NCBI RefSeq assembly: GCF_020532805.1
Contig: NZ_MQTQ01000019.1
Span: 1 to 55,022, forward strand
Direction: 5' to 3'
Length of the DNA: 55,022 bases
DNA from: Arthrobacter sp. SO5
GTDB lineage: Bacteria; Actinomycetota; Actinomycetes; Actinomycetales; Micrococcaceae
Part shown: one piece after another, positions 16,730-25,891 of the stretch
Layout: each line of letters starts with the position of its first letter
Position numbering within the stretch: the stretch's first letter is position 1
Position numbers and translations under genes: made by a program
Notes under the pieces: model-generated
What the model was told of the DNA's origin: nothing
What the model saw: only the letters and a program-made list of their open reading frames with translations
Databases searched by the model: none

Positions 16730-17938
16730 CTACGATGCCAGCGGCCTCTTGCGTTCCACGAAGCCGCTGATAGCCGCGACACCGAGGCCGAGCACTGCCA
16801 GGCCGGCGCCCACGAGGGCCGGGGCGACGTAGCCCCAGCCCCACGCGATGACGAGGCCGCCCAGGAAGGCGCCCAGGGCGTTGGCGACGTTCAGTGCGGC
16901 GTGGTTGAGCGAGGACGCAAGTGACGGCGCGTCCGGGGAGGCATCCAGGAGCCGGGTCTGTAGGGCCGGGACCAGCATGGCGCCGCCGGCCCCCACCACG
17001 AACACCATCACCAGGGCCGACCACGGCCAATGCACGGCCAATGCGTAGACCACCAGGGCCACGGCAATGGACGGCAGAACCCAGTAGATGGTCCCCATCA
17101 CGGACTTGTCCGCGATCCGGCCGCCGACGATGTTGCCGGCCACCATGCCAAGTCCGTAGAGCGCGACGACGAGCGGCAGCCAGGCCGAGGGAATGCCGGC
17201 CACGGAGGTCATGGTGTGGGCGATGTAGGTGTACGTGGCGAAGAACCCGCCGAACCCCACGATGCCGATCAGGATGGCAAGCCAGACCTGGAGCCGCTTG
17301 AGCGCGCCAAGCTCGCGGCGGAAGCTGGCATCGGCGTGGGGCTTCTGGAACGGCACGAACTTCCAAAGCATCACCAGCGTGATGATGCCGATGAGGCCCA
17401 CCAGCAGGAACAACAGCCGCCAGCCGTAGGTCTGGCCCAGCCAGGTGCCAAAGGGCACGCCGATCACGTTGGCGATCGTCAGCCCGGCCATCACCATCGA
17501 AATGGCCCAGCCGCGTTTGGTCGGGGCGACCAGGGAGGCCGCGATGACGGCCGCTACGCCAAAGAACGCCCCGTGCGGGAGTCCTGCCGCGAAGCGGGAG
17601 ACGAGCATGGTGCCGTAGTCAGGGGCAATGAACGAGGTGAGGTTGGCGATGCTGAAGAACAGCATGAGGCCCAGGGCCAGGTATTTCCGCGGCATTTTGG
17701 CGCCGACGGCGGCCAGCAGCGGGGCGCCGACGACGACGCCGAGTGCATAGGCCGAGATCAGGTGGCCGGCCTCCGGGGTGCTGATGTTGAGGCCCTGCTC
17801 CACTTCTTTGAGCAGGCCCATCATGGTGAACTCTGTGGTGCCGATGCCGAAGCCGCCCATGGCCAAGGAAACGATGGCAAGGGCAAGGTGGCGGTTCCCG
17901 GTCCGGGGTGTCGCCGGGGCTTGTGTGGTGGTTGTCAT
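16730..17938 (-). CDS. MFS transporter, AraJ/Cmx-like DHA1 family
   Basis: A 402-residue permease with 12 predicted helices. Features typical of the DHA1 sugar/drug exporters (AraJ, Cmx) are GFGIGTTEFTMMGLLKEVEQGLNIS with SAYALGVVVGAPLLAAVGAKMPRK, then RFAAGLPHGAFFGVAAVIAA and RGWAISMVMAGLTIANVIGVPFGT (the antiporter motif C region). The short central loop contains the basic stretch FRRELGALKRLQ. It is monocistronic, convergent with the CDF gene and divergent from the NUDIX gene. The substrate is unknown. Confidence 0.87.
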   Translation of the reverse strand: MTTTTQAPATPRTGNRHLALAIVSLAMGGFGIGTTEFTMMGLLKEVEQGLNISTPEAGHLISAYALGVVVGAPLLAAVGAKMPRKYLALGLMLFFSIANLTSFIAPDYGTMLVSRFAAGLPHGAFFGVAAVIAASLVAPTKRGWAISMVMAGLTIANVIGVPFGTWLGQTYGWRLLFLLVGLIGIITLVMLWKFVPFQKPHADASFRRELGALKRLQVWLAILIGIVGFGGFFATYTYIAHTMTSVAGIPSAWLPLVVALYGLGMVAGNIVGGRIADKSVMGTIYWVLPSIAVALVVYALAVHWPWSALVMVFVVGAGGAMLVPALQTRLLDASPDAPSLASSLNHAALNVANALGAFLGGLVIAWGWGYVAPALVGAGLAVLGLGVAAISGFVERKRPLAS

Positions 17939-18095
17939 TCGTCTGCTTTTCCGTGACGTTCCCCGGAGAGGCCAGGGGAATGCGCCAGCTTAAATCTGAT
18001 GTGTGGCCCGAGCTGTGCAACGGGGCGGGCGCGCCAGGTATTCCGGCTGATCGGGACGGCGGCCTCCTCCATTCTCCCTTAAGCGCCCGCCGTCC

Positions 18096-18108
18096 TAGAC
18101 TTGGGGGC
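18096..18108 (+). promoter_or_regulatory. leaderless promoter -10 of the NUDIX gene
   Basis: TAGACT at 18096-18101, seven bases before GTG 18109, with no ribosome binding site. Confidence 0.5.
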
Positions 18109-18585
18109 GTGACTGGACTCATTGACGTCGTTGGCGGCGCGGTACTGGACTCCCTTTCCGAACCGGGCCGGCTGCTCGTGGCCCGGCGGACGGCGCCGCC
18201 GCAATTTGCCGGCATGTGGGAGTTCCCCGGCGGAAAAGTGGAGTCAGGTGAGACCGCCGAAACGGCTCTGCACCGTGAACTGCTGGAAGAACTGGGCGTC
18301 CGGGTCCGGCTCGGCGCAGAACTTGAAGCAGGGTCCGCTGCCGGCTGGCCGCTGAACGCACGCGCCGTGATGCGGGTCTGGTGTGCGGAACTGGTGGACG
18401 GAGACCCCCGCCCCCTGCAGGACCACGATGAGCTGCGCTGGATCGAGCTGGGGAACCGCCGGGACGTCCTGGGGTTGCCGTGGATTCCCGCGGACCTGCC
18501 CATCGTCGAGGCACTCCTTGACCGGCTCCAGGGACAGACTCCAGGTCACGGATTCCCACGCCGCAGTGGCGAATTGATTCGCTGA
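18109..18585 (+). CDS. NUDIX hydrolase, MutT-like
   Basis: A 158-residue pyrophosphohydrolase with a complete Nudix box (GGKVESGETAETALHRELLEELGV as GX5EX7REUXEEXGU, about residues 45-68). It begins directly with the beta-sheet core (VVGGAVLDS...RLLVARR) and has FPGGK, like MutT/8-oxo-dGTPase proteins that sanitise the nucleotide pool. LRWIELGN and a C-terminal leucine-rich helix fit MutT. GTG 18109 is preferred to longer starts that would extend into the divergent MFS promoter. The substrate is inferred. Confidence 0.87.
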   Translation: MTGLIDVVGGAVLDSLSEPGRLLVARRTAPPQFAGMWEFPGGKVESGETAETALHRELLEELGVRVRLGAELEAGSAAGWPLNARAVMRVWCAELVDGDPRPLQDHDELRWIELGNRRDVLGLPWIPADLPIVEALLDRLQGQTPGHGFPRRSGELIR

Positions 18586-18672
18586 GGTGTTCCGGCGGCA
18601 AGCCGCGGTCCCTGCCTCTCGCCAAAGCGTTCAGCATGTGACTACTCTGAAGCGAACCGAGAGGAGTCGCCC

Positions 18673-19815
18673 GTGCAGGTCGGTGTCAGACGGGAGCAGC
18701 GCGCCGGGGAACGGCGCGTTGCGGCCACGCCGGAGACGGTGCAGCAACTGACGGCTCTTGGCCTGAACGTGGCGGTGGAAAGCGGCGCGGGAAGCGAGGC
18801 CGGCTTCGCGGACGCCGCCTACGCCATGGCGGGTGCAAGGATTGTTACGGAGCTCCCTGTCGACGCCGTGGACGTACTGCTGCACGTCAGGGCGCTCGCA
18901 CCCGAAACCGCCGCCGGGCTGCGACCCGGCACCATCACGCTAGGCTTCGGCTCGCCGGCCTCGGAACTGGCCACCGTGCGTGCCCTCGCCGATGCCGGAG
19001 TCACGTCCTTCGCTCTCGAGCTCGTCCCGCGCATCTCCCGCGCCCAGTCCATGGACGCGCTCAGCTCGCAGTCGCTGGTCTCCGGCTACCGCGCCGTGCT
19101 GGAAGCTGCCCTGCGCTACCCGCGCTTCTTCCCGCTCTACATGACCGCCGCAGGAACCATCCCGCCGGCGCGGGTCCTGGTCCTGGGAGCCGGGGTCGCC
19201 GGGCTGCAGGCCATCGGCACGGCAAAACGCCTGGGCGCGCGCGTCTCGGCTAACGACATCCGGACTGCCTCCGCCGACGAGGTCGCCTCGATGGGCGGCA
19301 CGTTCATCCACCTTGACCTCGATGCCGCTGCGGAAGGCGGCGGCGGCTATGCGCGTGAGCTGGGCGAGGACCGGGCCACGCGCCAGCGCGCCCTGCTGGC
19401 CCCGCACGTCGCTGCGGCCGATGTCCTCATCACGACGGCAGCAATTCCCGGCCGGGCCGCCCCCTTGCTGGTGACCCTGGAAATGGTGGCCGGCATGCGG
19501 GCCGGCTCCGTCGTCGTCGACCTTGCAGCCGAATCCGGCGGCAACGTCGAAGGCGTGATTGCCGGCCGGGACCTCAAGATACCCGTTGCCGGCGGTTCCG
19601 TGACCCTTGTGGGGCTGCGGGACGCCGCCTCCGCAATGCCGTCCGACGCCTCACGCCTGTTCGCCAAGAACGTCGCGAACCTGCTCGCCCTGATGACTGT
19701 GGACGGCCAAGTCACGCCGGATTTCGACGACGTCGTCGTCGCCGGGGCCTGCCTCACCCACGGCGGCTCCGTCCGGCACGCCGCCACCGCCGACGCCATG
19801 GAGGCAACCAGCTGA
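18673..19815 (+). CDS. pntAA: NAD(P) transhydrogenase subunit alpha 1
   Basis: NAD(H)-binding soluble subunit (domain I) of proton-translocating transhydrogenase, which moves hydride from NADH to NADP+ using the proton gradient. It has 380 residues. The N-terminal alanine-dehydrogenase-like half starts VGVRREQRAGERRVAATPETV. A Rossmann motif, VLVLGAGVAGLQAIGTAKRLGA, lies near 175. RAQSMDALSSQS is the conserved loop. GTG 18673 follows GAGAGGAG. The stop overlaps pntAB by one base. The split three-gene layout matches Rv0155-0157 of M. tuberculosis. Confidence 0.94.
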   Translation: MQVGVRREQRAGERRVAATPETVQQLTALGLNVAVESGAGSEAGFADAAYAMAGARIVTELPVDAVDVLLHVRALAPETAAGLRPGTITLGFGSPASELATVRALADAGVTSFALELVPRISRAQSMDALSSQSLVSGYRAVLEAALRYPRFFPLYMTAAGTIPPARVLVLGAGVAGLQAIGTAKRLGARVSANDIRTASADEVASMGGTFIHLDLDAAAEGGGGYARELGEDRATRQRALLAPHVAAADVLITTAAIPGRAAPLLVTLEMVAGMRAGSVVVDLAAESGGNVEGVIAGRDLKIPVAGGSVTLVGLRDAASAMPSDASRLFAKNVANLLALMTVDGQVTPDFDDVVVAGACLTHGGSVRHAATADAMEATS

Positions 19816-20150
19816 TGGATCCGATCACGTTGCTTACGGTGGTGGTGCTCGCTGTCTTCGTCGGGTTCGAAGTGGTCTCCAAGGTGACCAGCAAACTGCA
19901 CACGCCGCTGATGTCCGGGGCGAACGCCATCCATGGCATCATCCTCGTTGGCGCCGTCATCGTGGCGGGCCAGGCCAGCGATCCGTGGTTGCTGACAGTT
20001 GCCCTCGTGGCCGTAGTCCTCGCGACCGCAAACCTCGTCGGCGGGTTCGTGGTGACGGACCGGATGCTGGAGATGTTCGGCGGCCGGAAGGGCGCACGGA
20101 CCCCGGCCCGTCCGCGCGCTGGCGGTCCGGCGGGGGAGGACGGCACGTGA
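19815..20150 (+). CDS. pntAB: NAD(P) transhydrogenase subunit alpha 2
   Basis: Small membrane subunit (N-terminal half of the proton-channel domain II), 111 residues with about three to four helices. Conserved KLHTPLMSGANAIHGIILVGA is typical. The tail after helix 4 is basic and then Pro/Gly-rich. It overlaps pntAA by one base and pntB by four (GTGA), so the three subunits should be made together. Confidence 0.93.
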   Translation: MDPITLLTVVVLAVFVGFEVVSKVTSKLHTPLMSGANAIHGIILVGAVIVAGQASDPWLLTVALVAVVLATANLVGGFVVTDRMLEMFGGRKGARTPARPRAGGPAGEDGT

Positions 20151-21520
20151 GCATCCTCGCCCCGGGGTGGACAGCACTGTTGTACCTCGTCGCCGCCGTC
20201 TGCTTCATCCTCGCGCTGAAGGGACTGAGCTCGCCCCGGACGGCCCGGCGGGGCAACGCCATCGGCGCCGCCGGCGCCCTCCTTGCCGTGGTCACAGTGT
20301 TCCTGTCCGCGAGGCTGGCGAACATCCCGCTGATCCTGGCCGCGATTGCCGCCGGCTCGGCCGTCGCGGTCCCCGTGGCCCGGCGCGTCCAGATGACCCA
20401 GATGCCCCAGCTGGTCGCCCTGTTCAACGGCGTCGGCGGCGCGGCTGCCGCCCTGGTCGCCGTCCTGGAGCTCGGCCACACCGAGGACCCGTGGGTACGG
20501 CTGGCCGTCGTCTTCACGATGGGCGTGGGTGCCGTGTCCTTCGCCGGCTCCGCGGTGACGGTCGGCAAACTGCAGGAACTCATCAGCACGCGCCCCTTGC
20601 TCTTTCCGGGAATGCCCGTGGTGATGGCCGTTGTCCTGCTGGGTGCAGTCGTCTCCGGCGCATTCATCATCCTCACGGGGTCGACGGGCTGGGCCCTGGT
20701 GCTCCTGGTGCTGGGACTCGCAGCCGGGTTGCTGCTGGTGCTCCCGGTGGGCGGGGCCGATGTACCGATCGTCATCTCGCTGCTCAACGCTTTCACCGGC
20801 CTCGCCGTGGCGGCCTCGGGAATCGTGCTGGGCAATGTCCTGCTGGTGGTCGCCGGGACTCTCGTCGGAGCCAGCGGCACCATCCTGACCAAGGTGATGG
20901 CCGCCGCGATGGGCCGGGGGGTGGCCGGCATCATGTTCGGAGCCTTCAAGGGAGGCTCGACGGCGGGATCGACCGTGCAAAGCGACCGGCCGGTGCGTTC
21001 CTCCTCCCCGGAGGATGTCGCCGTCCAGCTTGGCTACGCGCAGCGGGTGGTGATTGTCCCCGGCTACGGCCTTGCCGTGGCCCAGGGCCAGCACACGGTC
21101 GCCGAGCTCGCCACAGCGCTGCAGGCCCGCGGCGTGGAGGTGGTCTTCGCCATCCACCCGGTGGCCGGCCGGATGCCCGGGCACATGAACGTGCTGCTCG
21201 CCGAGGCCAATGTGCCCTACGAGTCGCTCCGGGAACTCGACGAGGTCAATCCGGAATTCCCCAACACCGACATCGCCCTGGTTGTAGGCGCCAATGACGT
21301 CGTCAATCCGGCCGCCAAGTCCACCCCGGGCGCGCCCATTTACGGGATGCCCATCCTGGAGGTGGCGCTGGCCGGCCAGGTGGTGTTCCTCAAACGCTCC
21401 ATGCGGCCGGGCTTCGCCGGCATTGAGAACGAACTACTGCACGATCCGAAGACAACGCTCCTGTTCGGCGACGCAAAGGACTCGCTCGCCAAGGTGCTGG
21501 GCGCCGTGAAGGCACTCTAG
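20147..21520 (+). CDS. pntB: NAD(P) transhydrogenase subunit beta
   Basis: Membrane domain II plus the NADP(H)-binding domain III, 457 residues. Domain II has about eight to nine helices (including QMPQLVALFNGVGGAAAALVA). Domain III starts near 285 with VVIVPGYGLAVAQGQHTVAELA and contains IHPVAGRMPGHMNVLLAEA, then DIALVVGANDVVNPAA and the conserved MPILEVALAGQVVFLKRSM. GTG 20147 overlaps pntAB. The coding end lies in a 15-bp tandem repeat that also supplies the stop of the convergent gene. Confidence 0.95.
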   Translation: MSILAPGWTALLYLVAAVCFILALKGLSSPRTARRGNAIGAAGALLAVVTVFLSARLANIPLILAAIAAGSAVAVPVARRVQMTQMPQLVALFNGVGGAAAALVAVLELGHTEDPWVRLAVVFTMGVGAVSFAGSAVTVGKLQELISTRPLLFPGMPVVMAVVLLGAVVSGAFIILTGSTGWALVLLVLGLAAGLLLVLPVGGADVPIVISLLNAFTGLAVAASGIVLGNVLLVVAGTLVGASGTILTKVMAAAMGRGVAGIMFGAFKGGSTAGSTVQSDRPVRSSSPEDVAVQLGYAQRVVIVPGYGLAVAQGQHTVAELATALQARGVEVVFAIHPVAGRMPGHMNVLLAEANVPYESLRELDEVNPEFPNTDIALVVGANDVVNPAAKSTPGAPIYGMPILEVALAGQVVFLKRSMRPGFAGIENELLHDPKTTLLFGDAKDSLAKVLGAVKAL

Positions 21521-21556
21521 ATCAAGGCCCTCTAGAACGGTGCCCTCTAGAACAGG
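21512..21556. repeat. 15-bp tandem repeat, three copies, spanning two stop codons
   Basis: Three 15-base units each containing CTCTAG (second and third units GCCCTCTAGAACggt / agg). The TAG of the first unit ends pntB. The CTA of the third, read on the minus strand, ends the radical SAM gene. The duplication therefore extended the gap between two convergent genes while preserving both stops. Confidence 0.85.
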
Positions 21557-22734
21557 GTGGGCTGCGCCGCCTCAGCGGCCTGGTTCCCGTGCCGGGTACC
21601 GGGGAGCGCGGCCGGCTCCGGGATGCTGCCGGCCGGGTACTGCGCTTCCTCGTCCCTGGGATCAATGCTGCCGGGATCGTTGTTGACGGGACCGCCGTCG
21701 AGGTCGCGGTGGCTGAAGCCCCGCGAGCCGGAGAAGCCGTGCAATGCCTTGAAGTACCGGATGCGGCCAGACAGCCAGTCCCGGTACTCCTTGGAGGCGT
21801 AGGAGCCCGTCCCGTACAGCCTGCGGTACTTCCCGGCGAGCTGGGGATGTTCCCTGGCGATCCACTGCATAAACCATTCCCGGGTTCCGGGCTTGAGGTA
21901 GAGCGCTCCTGCCGTGACTCCCGTGGCGCCCGCCGCAGCCAGGGAGCCGAACAGGGAATCGAGGGCCTCGTCGCTGTCCGCGAGCCAGGGCAGGATCGGC
22001 ATGGCCATCACGCCGCACGGCAGGCCAGCCTCGCGAAGCCGCGAGATCAGCTTGAAGCGCGCACGGGGACCGGGCGTGCCGGGCTCCACAGCCTCCGAAA
22101 GCCGTTCGTCCGTCATCGCCAGCGAGATGCCCACCCCGACCGGGACCTGGGCTGCGGCATGCTTCAGCAGCGGAATGTCACGGGCCAGCAACGTGCCCTT
22201 GGTCAGGATCGACAGGGGAGTGCCGGAATCGGCAAGGGCCCCGATGATGCCCGGCATCAGCTGGTAGCGGCCCTCGGCGCGCTGGTAGGGATCGGTGTTG
22301 GTGCCCAGGGCCACGTGCTGCCGCCCCCACGAGGGCTTGGCCAGCTCCCGGCGCAGGACCTCCGCGGCGTTGATCTTGACCACCACCTGGCTGTCAAAGT
22401 CCAGGCCGGCGTCGAAGTCGAGGTAGGTGTGGCTCTTCCGGGCGAAGCAGTAGACGCAGGCGTGGCTGCAGCCGCGGTAAGGGTTGATGGTCCACTCGAA
22501 CGGCATCCGGGAACCGGCGACCACTCTGTTGAGCACCGATTTGGCAGTGACCTCATGGAAAGTGACCCCGGCAAACTCAGGAGTGGTCACTGAGCGCACC
22601 AGCCCGATGAGGGGCAGCAGTGCATCCGTGGCCGGGACGGACGGGGGTCTGCTGCTTCCGCTGAGTGCCCCCGAGGCGCCTTCTCCGCTGGCCCCGGTCC
22701 CGTGCACGGTGAGTGCTTGTGCGTCCCATCTCAT
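21547..22734 (-). CDS. Rv2578c-family radical SAM protein
   Basis: Radical SAM enzyme of 395 residues, similar to spore photoproduct lyase-like proteins. The 4Fe-4S motif is CSHACVYC (CX3CX2C) within NPYRGCSHACVYCFARKSH, about residues 90-107. LTKGTLLARDIPLL and VGISLAMTDERL are further conserved blocks. The C-terminus ends in a glycine-rich tail. The start ATG 22734 has AGAGG immediately upstream. A LexA box overlaps its promoter, so it is probably SOS-induced. I recall its mycobacterial counterpart Rv2578c being listed in the LexA regulon. A DNA-repair role is plausible; the substrate is unknown. Confidence 0.88.
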   Translation of the reverse strand: MRWDAQALTVHGTGASGEGASGALSGSSRPPSVPATDALLPLIGLVRSVTTPEFAGVTFHEVTAKSVLNRVVAGSRMPFEWTINPYRGCSHACVYCFARKSHTYLDFDAGLDFDSQVVVKINAAEVLRRELAKPSWGRQHVALGTNTDPYQRAEGRYQLMPGIIGALADSGTPLSILTKGTLLARDIPLLKHAAAQVPVGVGISLAMTDERLSEAVEPGTPGPRARFKLISRLREAGLPCGVMAMPILPWLADSDEALDSLFGSLAAAGATGVTAGALYLKPGTREWFMQWIAREHPQLAGKYRRLYGTGSYASKEYRDWLSGRIRYFKALHGFSGSRGFSHRDLDGGPVNNDPGSIDPRDEEAQYPAGSIPEPAALPGTRHGNQAAEAAQPTLF

Positions 22735-22739
22735 GCCTC

Positions 22740-22769
22740 TATTCGAAGGTATGTTCGAATTTAAGTCAA
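22740..22769 (-). promoter_or_regulatory. promoter of the radical SAM gene
   Basis: On the minus strand: TTGACT (-35, plus-strand 22764-22769), a 17-base spacer, TCGAAT (-10, 22741-22746), then six bases to ATG 22734. The LexA box covers the spacer and the -10. Confidence 0.55.
22743..22758. promoter_or_regulatory. LexA box over the radical SAM promoter
   Basis: TCGAAGGTATGTTCGA: the core CGAAG-N4-GTTCG has one mismatch to CGAACnnnnGTTCG. The site extends to an outer palindrome, ATTCGAA...TTCGAAT (22741-22760). It lies between -35 and the start codon, where bound LexA would block RNA polymerase. Confidence 0.82.
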
Positions 22770-22843
22770 GGGTCCGCGCCGCATCGGACGGCAAGTTTCG
22801 AGACTGTGGATTGCCGTTCGGCTCCGGCGGCGGGCGGCATTGT

Positions 22844-22855
22844 TAGGCTGGGGCG
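22844..22855 (+). promoter_or_regulatory. leaderless promoter -10 of pcp
   Basis: TAGGCT at 22844-22849, six bases before ATG 22856, with no Shine-Dalgarno sequence. Confidence 0.5.
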
Positions 22856-23497
22856 ATGATTCTCCTGACAGGGTTCGAACCGTTCGGCGGCGAAAGCACC
22901 AACCCGTCATGGACGGCTGCACGGGTGGCCGCGGCCCGGCTCCGCGCCGAGGGGCTCGACGCGCAGGCTGTGGAGCTGCCCTGCGTTTTCGGGGACTCCA
23001 TCAGGGCGCTGGAGGAGGCGCTGGACCAGTACCGCCCGGAGCTGGTGGTCTGCGCCGGCCAAGCCGGCGGCAGGTCCCGGGTCTCGCTCGAGCGGATCGC
23101 GATCAACTGCGACGACGCGCGGATTCCGGACAACGCGGGCAAGGCCCCGGTGGACGAGCCCGTGGTTCCCGGCGGGCCGGCTGCGTACTTCAGCTCCCTG
23201 CCGGTGAAGGCAGCCCTCGCGGCGCTGACTGCCGCGGGGATCCCGGCCGAGGTTTCCCAGACAGCGGGGACCTACGTCTGCAACCACCTCTTCTACGGGC
23301 TGATGCATGCCCTGCGGCTTCGGCCGGGAAGCCGCGGAGGCTTTGTCCATGTTCCTTACGAGCCGGCCCAGCTGCCGCCGGGGAGCACTGATCCGTCCCT
23401 TCCCCTGGAACAGCTGGCGGAGGCGCTCGCCGTCGTCGTCCGGAGCGCGCTGGCGGCCGCAGCGGACCTCAAGATCGCCGCGGGAGCCACGCACTAA
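22856..23497 (+). CDS. pcp: pyroglutamyl-peptidase I
   Basis: Cysteine peptidase (family C15) removing N-terminal pyroglutamate from peptides. It has 213 residues, the normal length. It starts MILLTGFEPFGGESTNPSW. The catalytic residues are Glu near 79 (SLERIAIN), Cys near 141 (GTYVCNHLFYGLMH) and His near 165 (GFVHVPYEP). The start is ATG 22856, likely leaderless. It is divergent from the radical SAM gene and converges with the SIMPL gene after 14 bases. Confidence 0.95.
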   Translation: MILLTGFEPFGGESTNPSWTAARVAAARLRAEGLDAQAVELPCVFGDSIRALEEALDQYRPELVVCAGQAGGRSRVSLERIAINCDDARIPDNAGKAPVDEPVVPGGPAAYFSSLPVKAALAALTAAGIPAEVSQTAGTYVCNHLFYGLMHALRLRPGSRGGFVHVPYEPAQLPPGSTDPSLPLEQLAEALAVVVRSALAAAADLKIAAGATH

Positions 23498-23511
23498 GGG
23501 CGCAGCCGCCC

Positions 23512-24150
23512 TCAGGCGAGCAGTTCCCACACGACGCCTACTGTGGCGCTGACGCTGGACTCTCCGGCCTCCACGGTCAGCGACTCCACGGCGGCGGCCC
23601 GCTGCATTTTCGCGACCGGGATGGGCGCCGGGTGCCCGGGCTGCTGCTCGAGCGAGACTACGTTGCCCAGGGAGGCCCCGGCGAGCGACGCGAAGTGCCC
23701 GGCCGTGGTGACGGCGTCCTGCCAGGCGGCCTCGCGGGCCCGGGCGGCGACGGCGGCGGGATCGGCAAAGCCGAGCTCCAGCCCGTTGAGCCGGACATCG
23801 TTGCCGCCGGCCGCGACCGCGGAGGCAATGACCTCCGACGACGTTCCCAGTTCCCGGATCCGGACACTCAGGACGGTGGACGCCAGGTATCCCGAGACGA
23901 CCTGCCCCCGGCCCTCCTGCCAGTTCACCTCGGCCCGGACGTTGAGGCCCGACGTCGTGATGTCCGGATTGGTGACGCCGTGACCGCGGAGCGCCGCAGT
24001 GATGGCCGCGGAGACGCGGCCCGCCTCGCTGTACGCCGCGCCGACGTCCTCCCTGCGGCATTCGACGCCGATCGAGAGGGTCAGCAGGTCCGGGGCGGCT
24101 TCCGCGCTGCCGGATCCGGTGACTGAAATTGTCCTGGGACTGTCGGTCAT
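23512..24150 (-). CDS. SIMPL (DUF541) domain protein
   Basis: A 212-residue SIMPL-domain protein (family of E. coli YggE). It begins SPRTISVTGSGSAEAAPDLLTLSIGVE and includes NPDITTSGLNVRAEVNW and YLASTVLSVRIRE. Most members are secreted, but there is no signal peptide here, so a cytoplasmic location is likely. Proposed roles for the family involve oxidative stress or signalling; none is certain. The start ATG overlaps the stop of the upstream HEXXH gene (ATGA), so the two are coupled. Confidence 0.87.
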   Translation of the reverse strand: MTDSPRTISVTGSGSAEAAPDLLTLSIGVECRREDVGAAYSEAGRVSAAITAALRGHGVTNPDITTSGLNVRAEVNWQEGRGQVVSGYLASTVLSVRIRELGTSSEVIASAVAAGGNDVRLNGLELGFADPAAVAARAREAAWQDAVTTAGHFASLAGASLGNVVSLEQQPGHPAPIPVAKMQRAAAVESLTVEAGESSVSATVGVVWELLA

Positions 24151-24602
24151 GTCATGCCTCGTTCCGTTTCGGTTGGTCGGATCGTGTGCCGGGATCCGGT
24201 GACCGGTTCCGGATAGCCGCCGGCCTGGAGCCCTGCCTGGCGTTCGAAGAAATTACGTGAGCCGGGGTTGCCCGTCCGGAGCAGGGACCAGCCTGCCGCG
24301 AGGAAATACAACGGCAGGAAGGGAAGGCCCAGGCACCAGGCGTATTGGGTGCTGTGGCGCTCTTCGTGTCCCAGCAGCACGGGGTTGGCCAGGGCTTGTT
24401 CCGGCCCGGCGCGAAAGAGCACCACATTGCCCACCGTGAAGGCGGCGGCGACGGGCAGCCGCCAGCGGTAGCCGGTGGCAATGAGCAGTCCGCGGGGTCC
24501 GCGGCGGACGGGAGCGCGGGCACAGCCGGCCAGCAGCAACCCCAGCGGAGTTGTTGCATTCAGTACATTGGCCAGCTGCCGCAGCCGTTGTCCCGGCGTC
24601 AT
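24147..24602 (-). CDS. hypothetical protein with HEXXH motif
   Basis: A 151-residue protein that I cannot assign. It has a hydrophobic stretch (about 51-63), then GPEQALANPVLLGHEERHSTQYAWCLG. HEERH at 79-83 fits the HEXXH zinc site, and a glutamate near 120 (NFFERQAG) could be a third ligand. A second hydrophobic segment (about 91-108) lies between. This could be a small membrane-associated metalloprotease-like fold, or HEXXH may be coincidental. It is translated just ahead of the SIMPL gene with a four-base overlap. Confidence 0.7.
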   Translation of the reverse strand: MTPGQRLRQLANVLNATTPLGLLLAGCARAPVRRGPRGLLIATGYRWRLPVAAAFTVGNVVLFRAGPEQALANPVLLGHEERHSTQYAWCLGLPFLPLYFLAAGWSLLRTGNPGSRNFFERQAGLQAGGYPEPVTGSRHTIRPTETERGMT

Positions 24603-24700
24603 GAGGCCATGCTAGCCCCGCGAAGCTGTGCCGTTCGAAGAGCCGGGCCGGCCAGGGGGAGGGCGCCGCTGTCACGTTCGGGCACGGGGATGCGTTCAAC

Positions 24701-24714
24701 TAGACTGGAGGCGA
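24701..24714 (+). promoter_or_regulatory. pheST promoter -10 candidate
   Basis: TAGACT at 24701-24706, eight bases before the first ATG of the leader (24715); GGAGG overlaps the gap. There is no good -35. If used, the pheS leader is about 113 bases. Confidence 0.45.
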
Positions 24715-25889
<1,175 letters not shown>

Positions 25890-25891
25890 CC

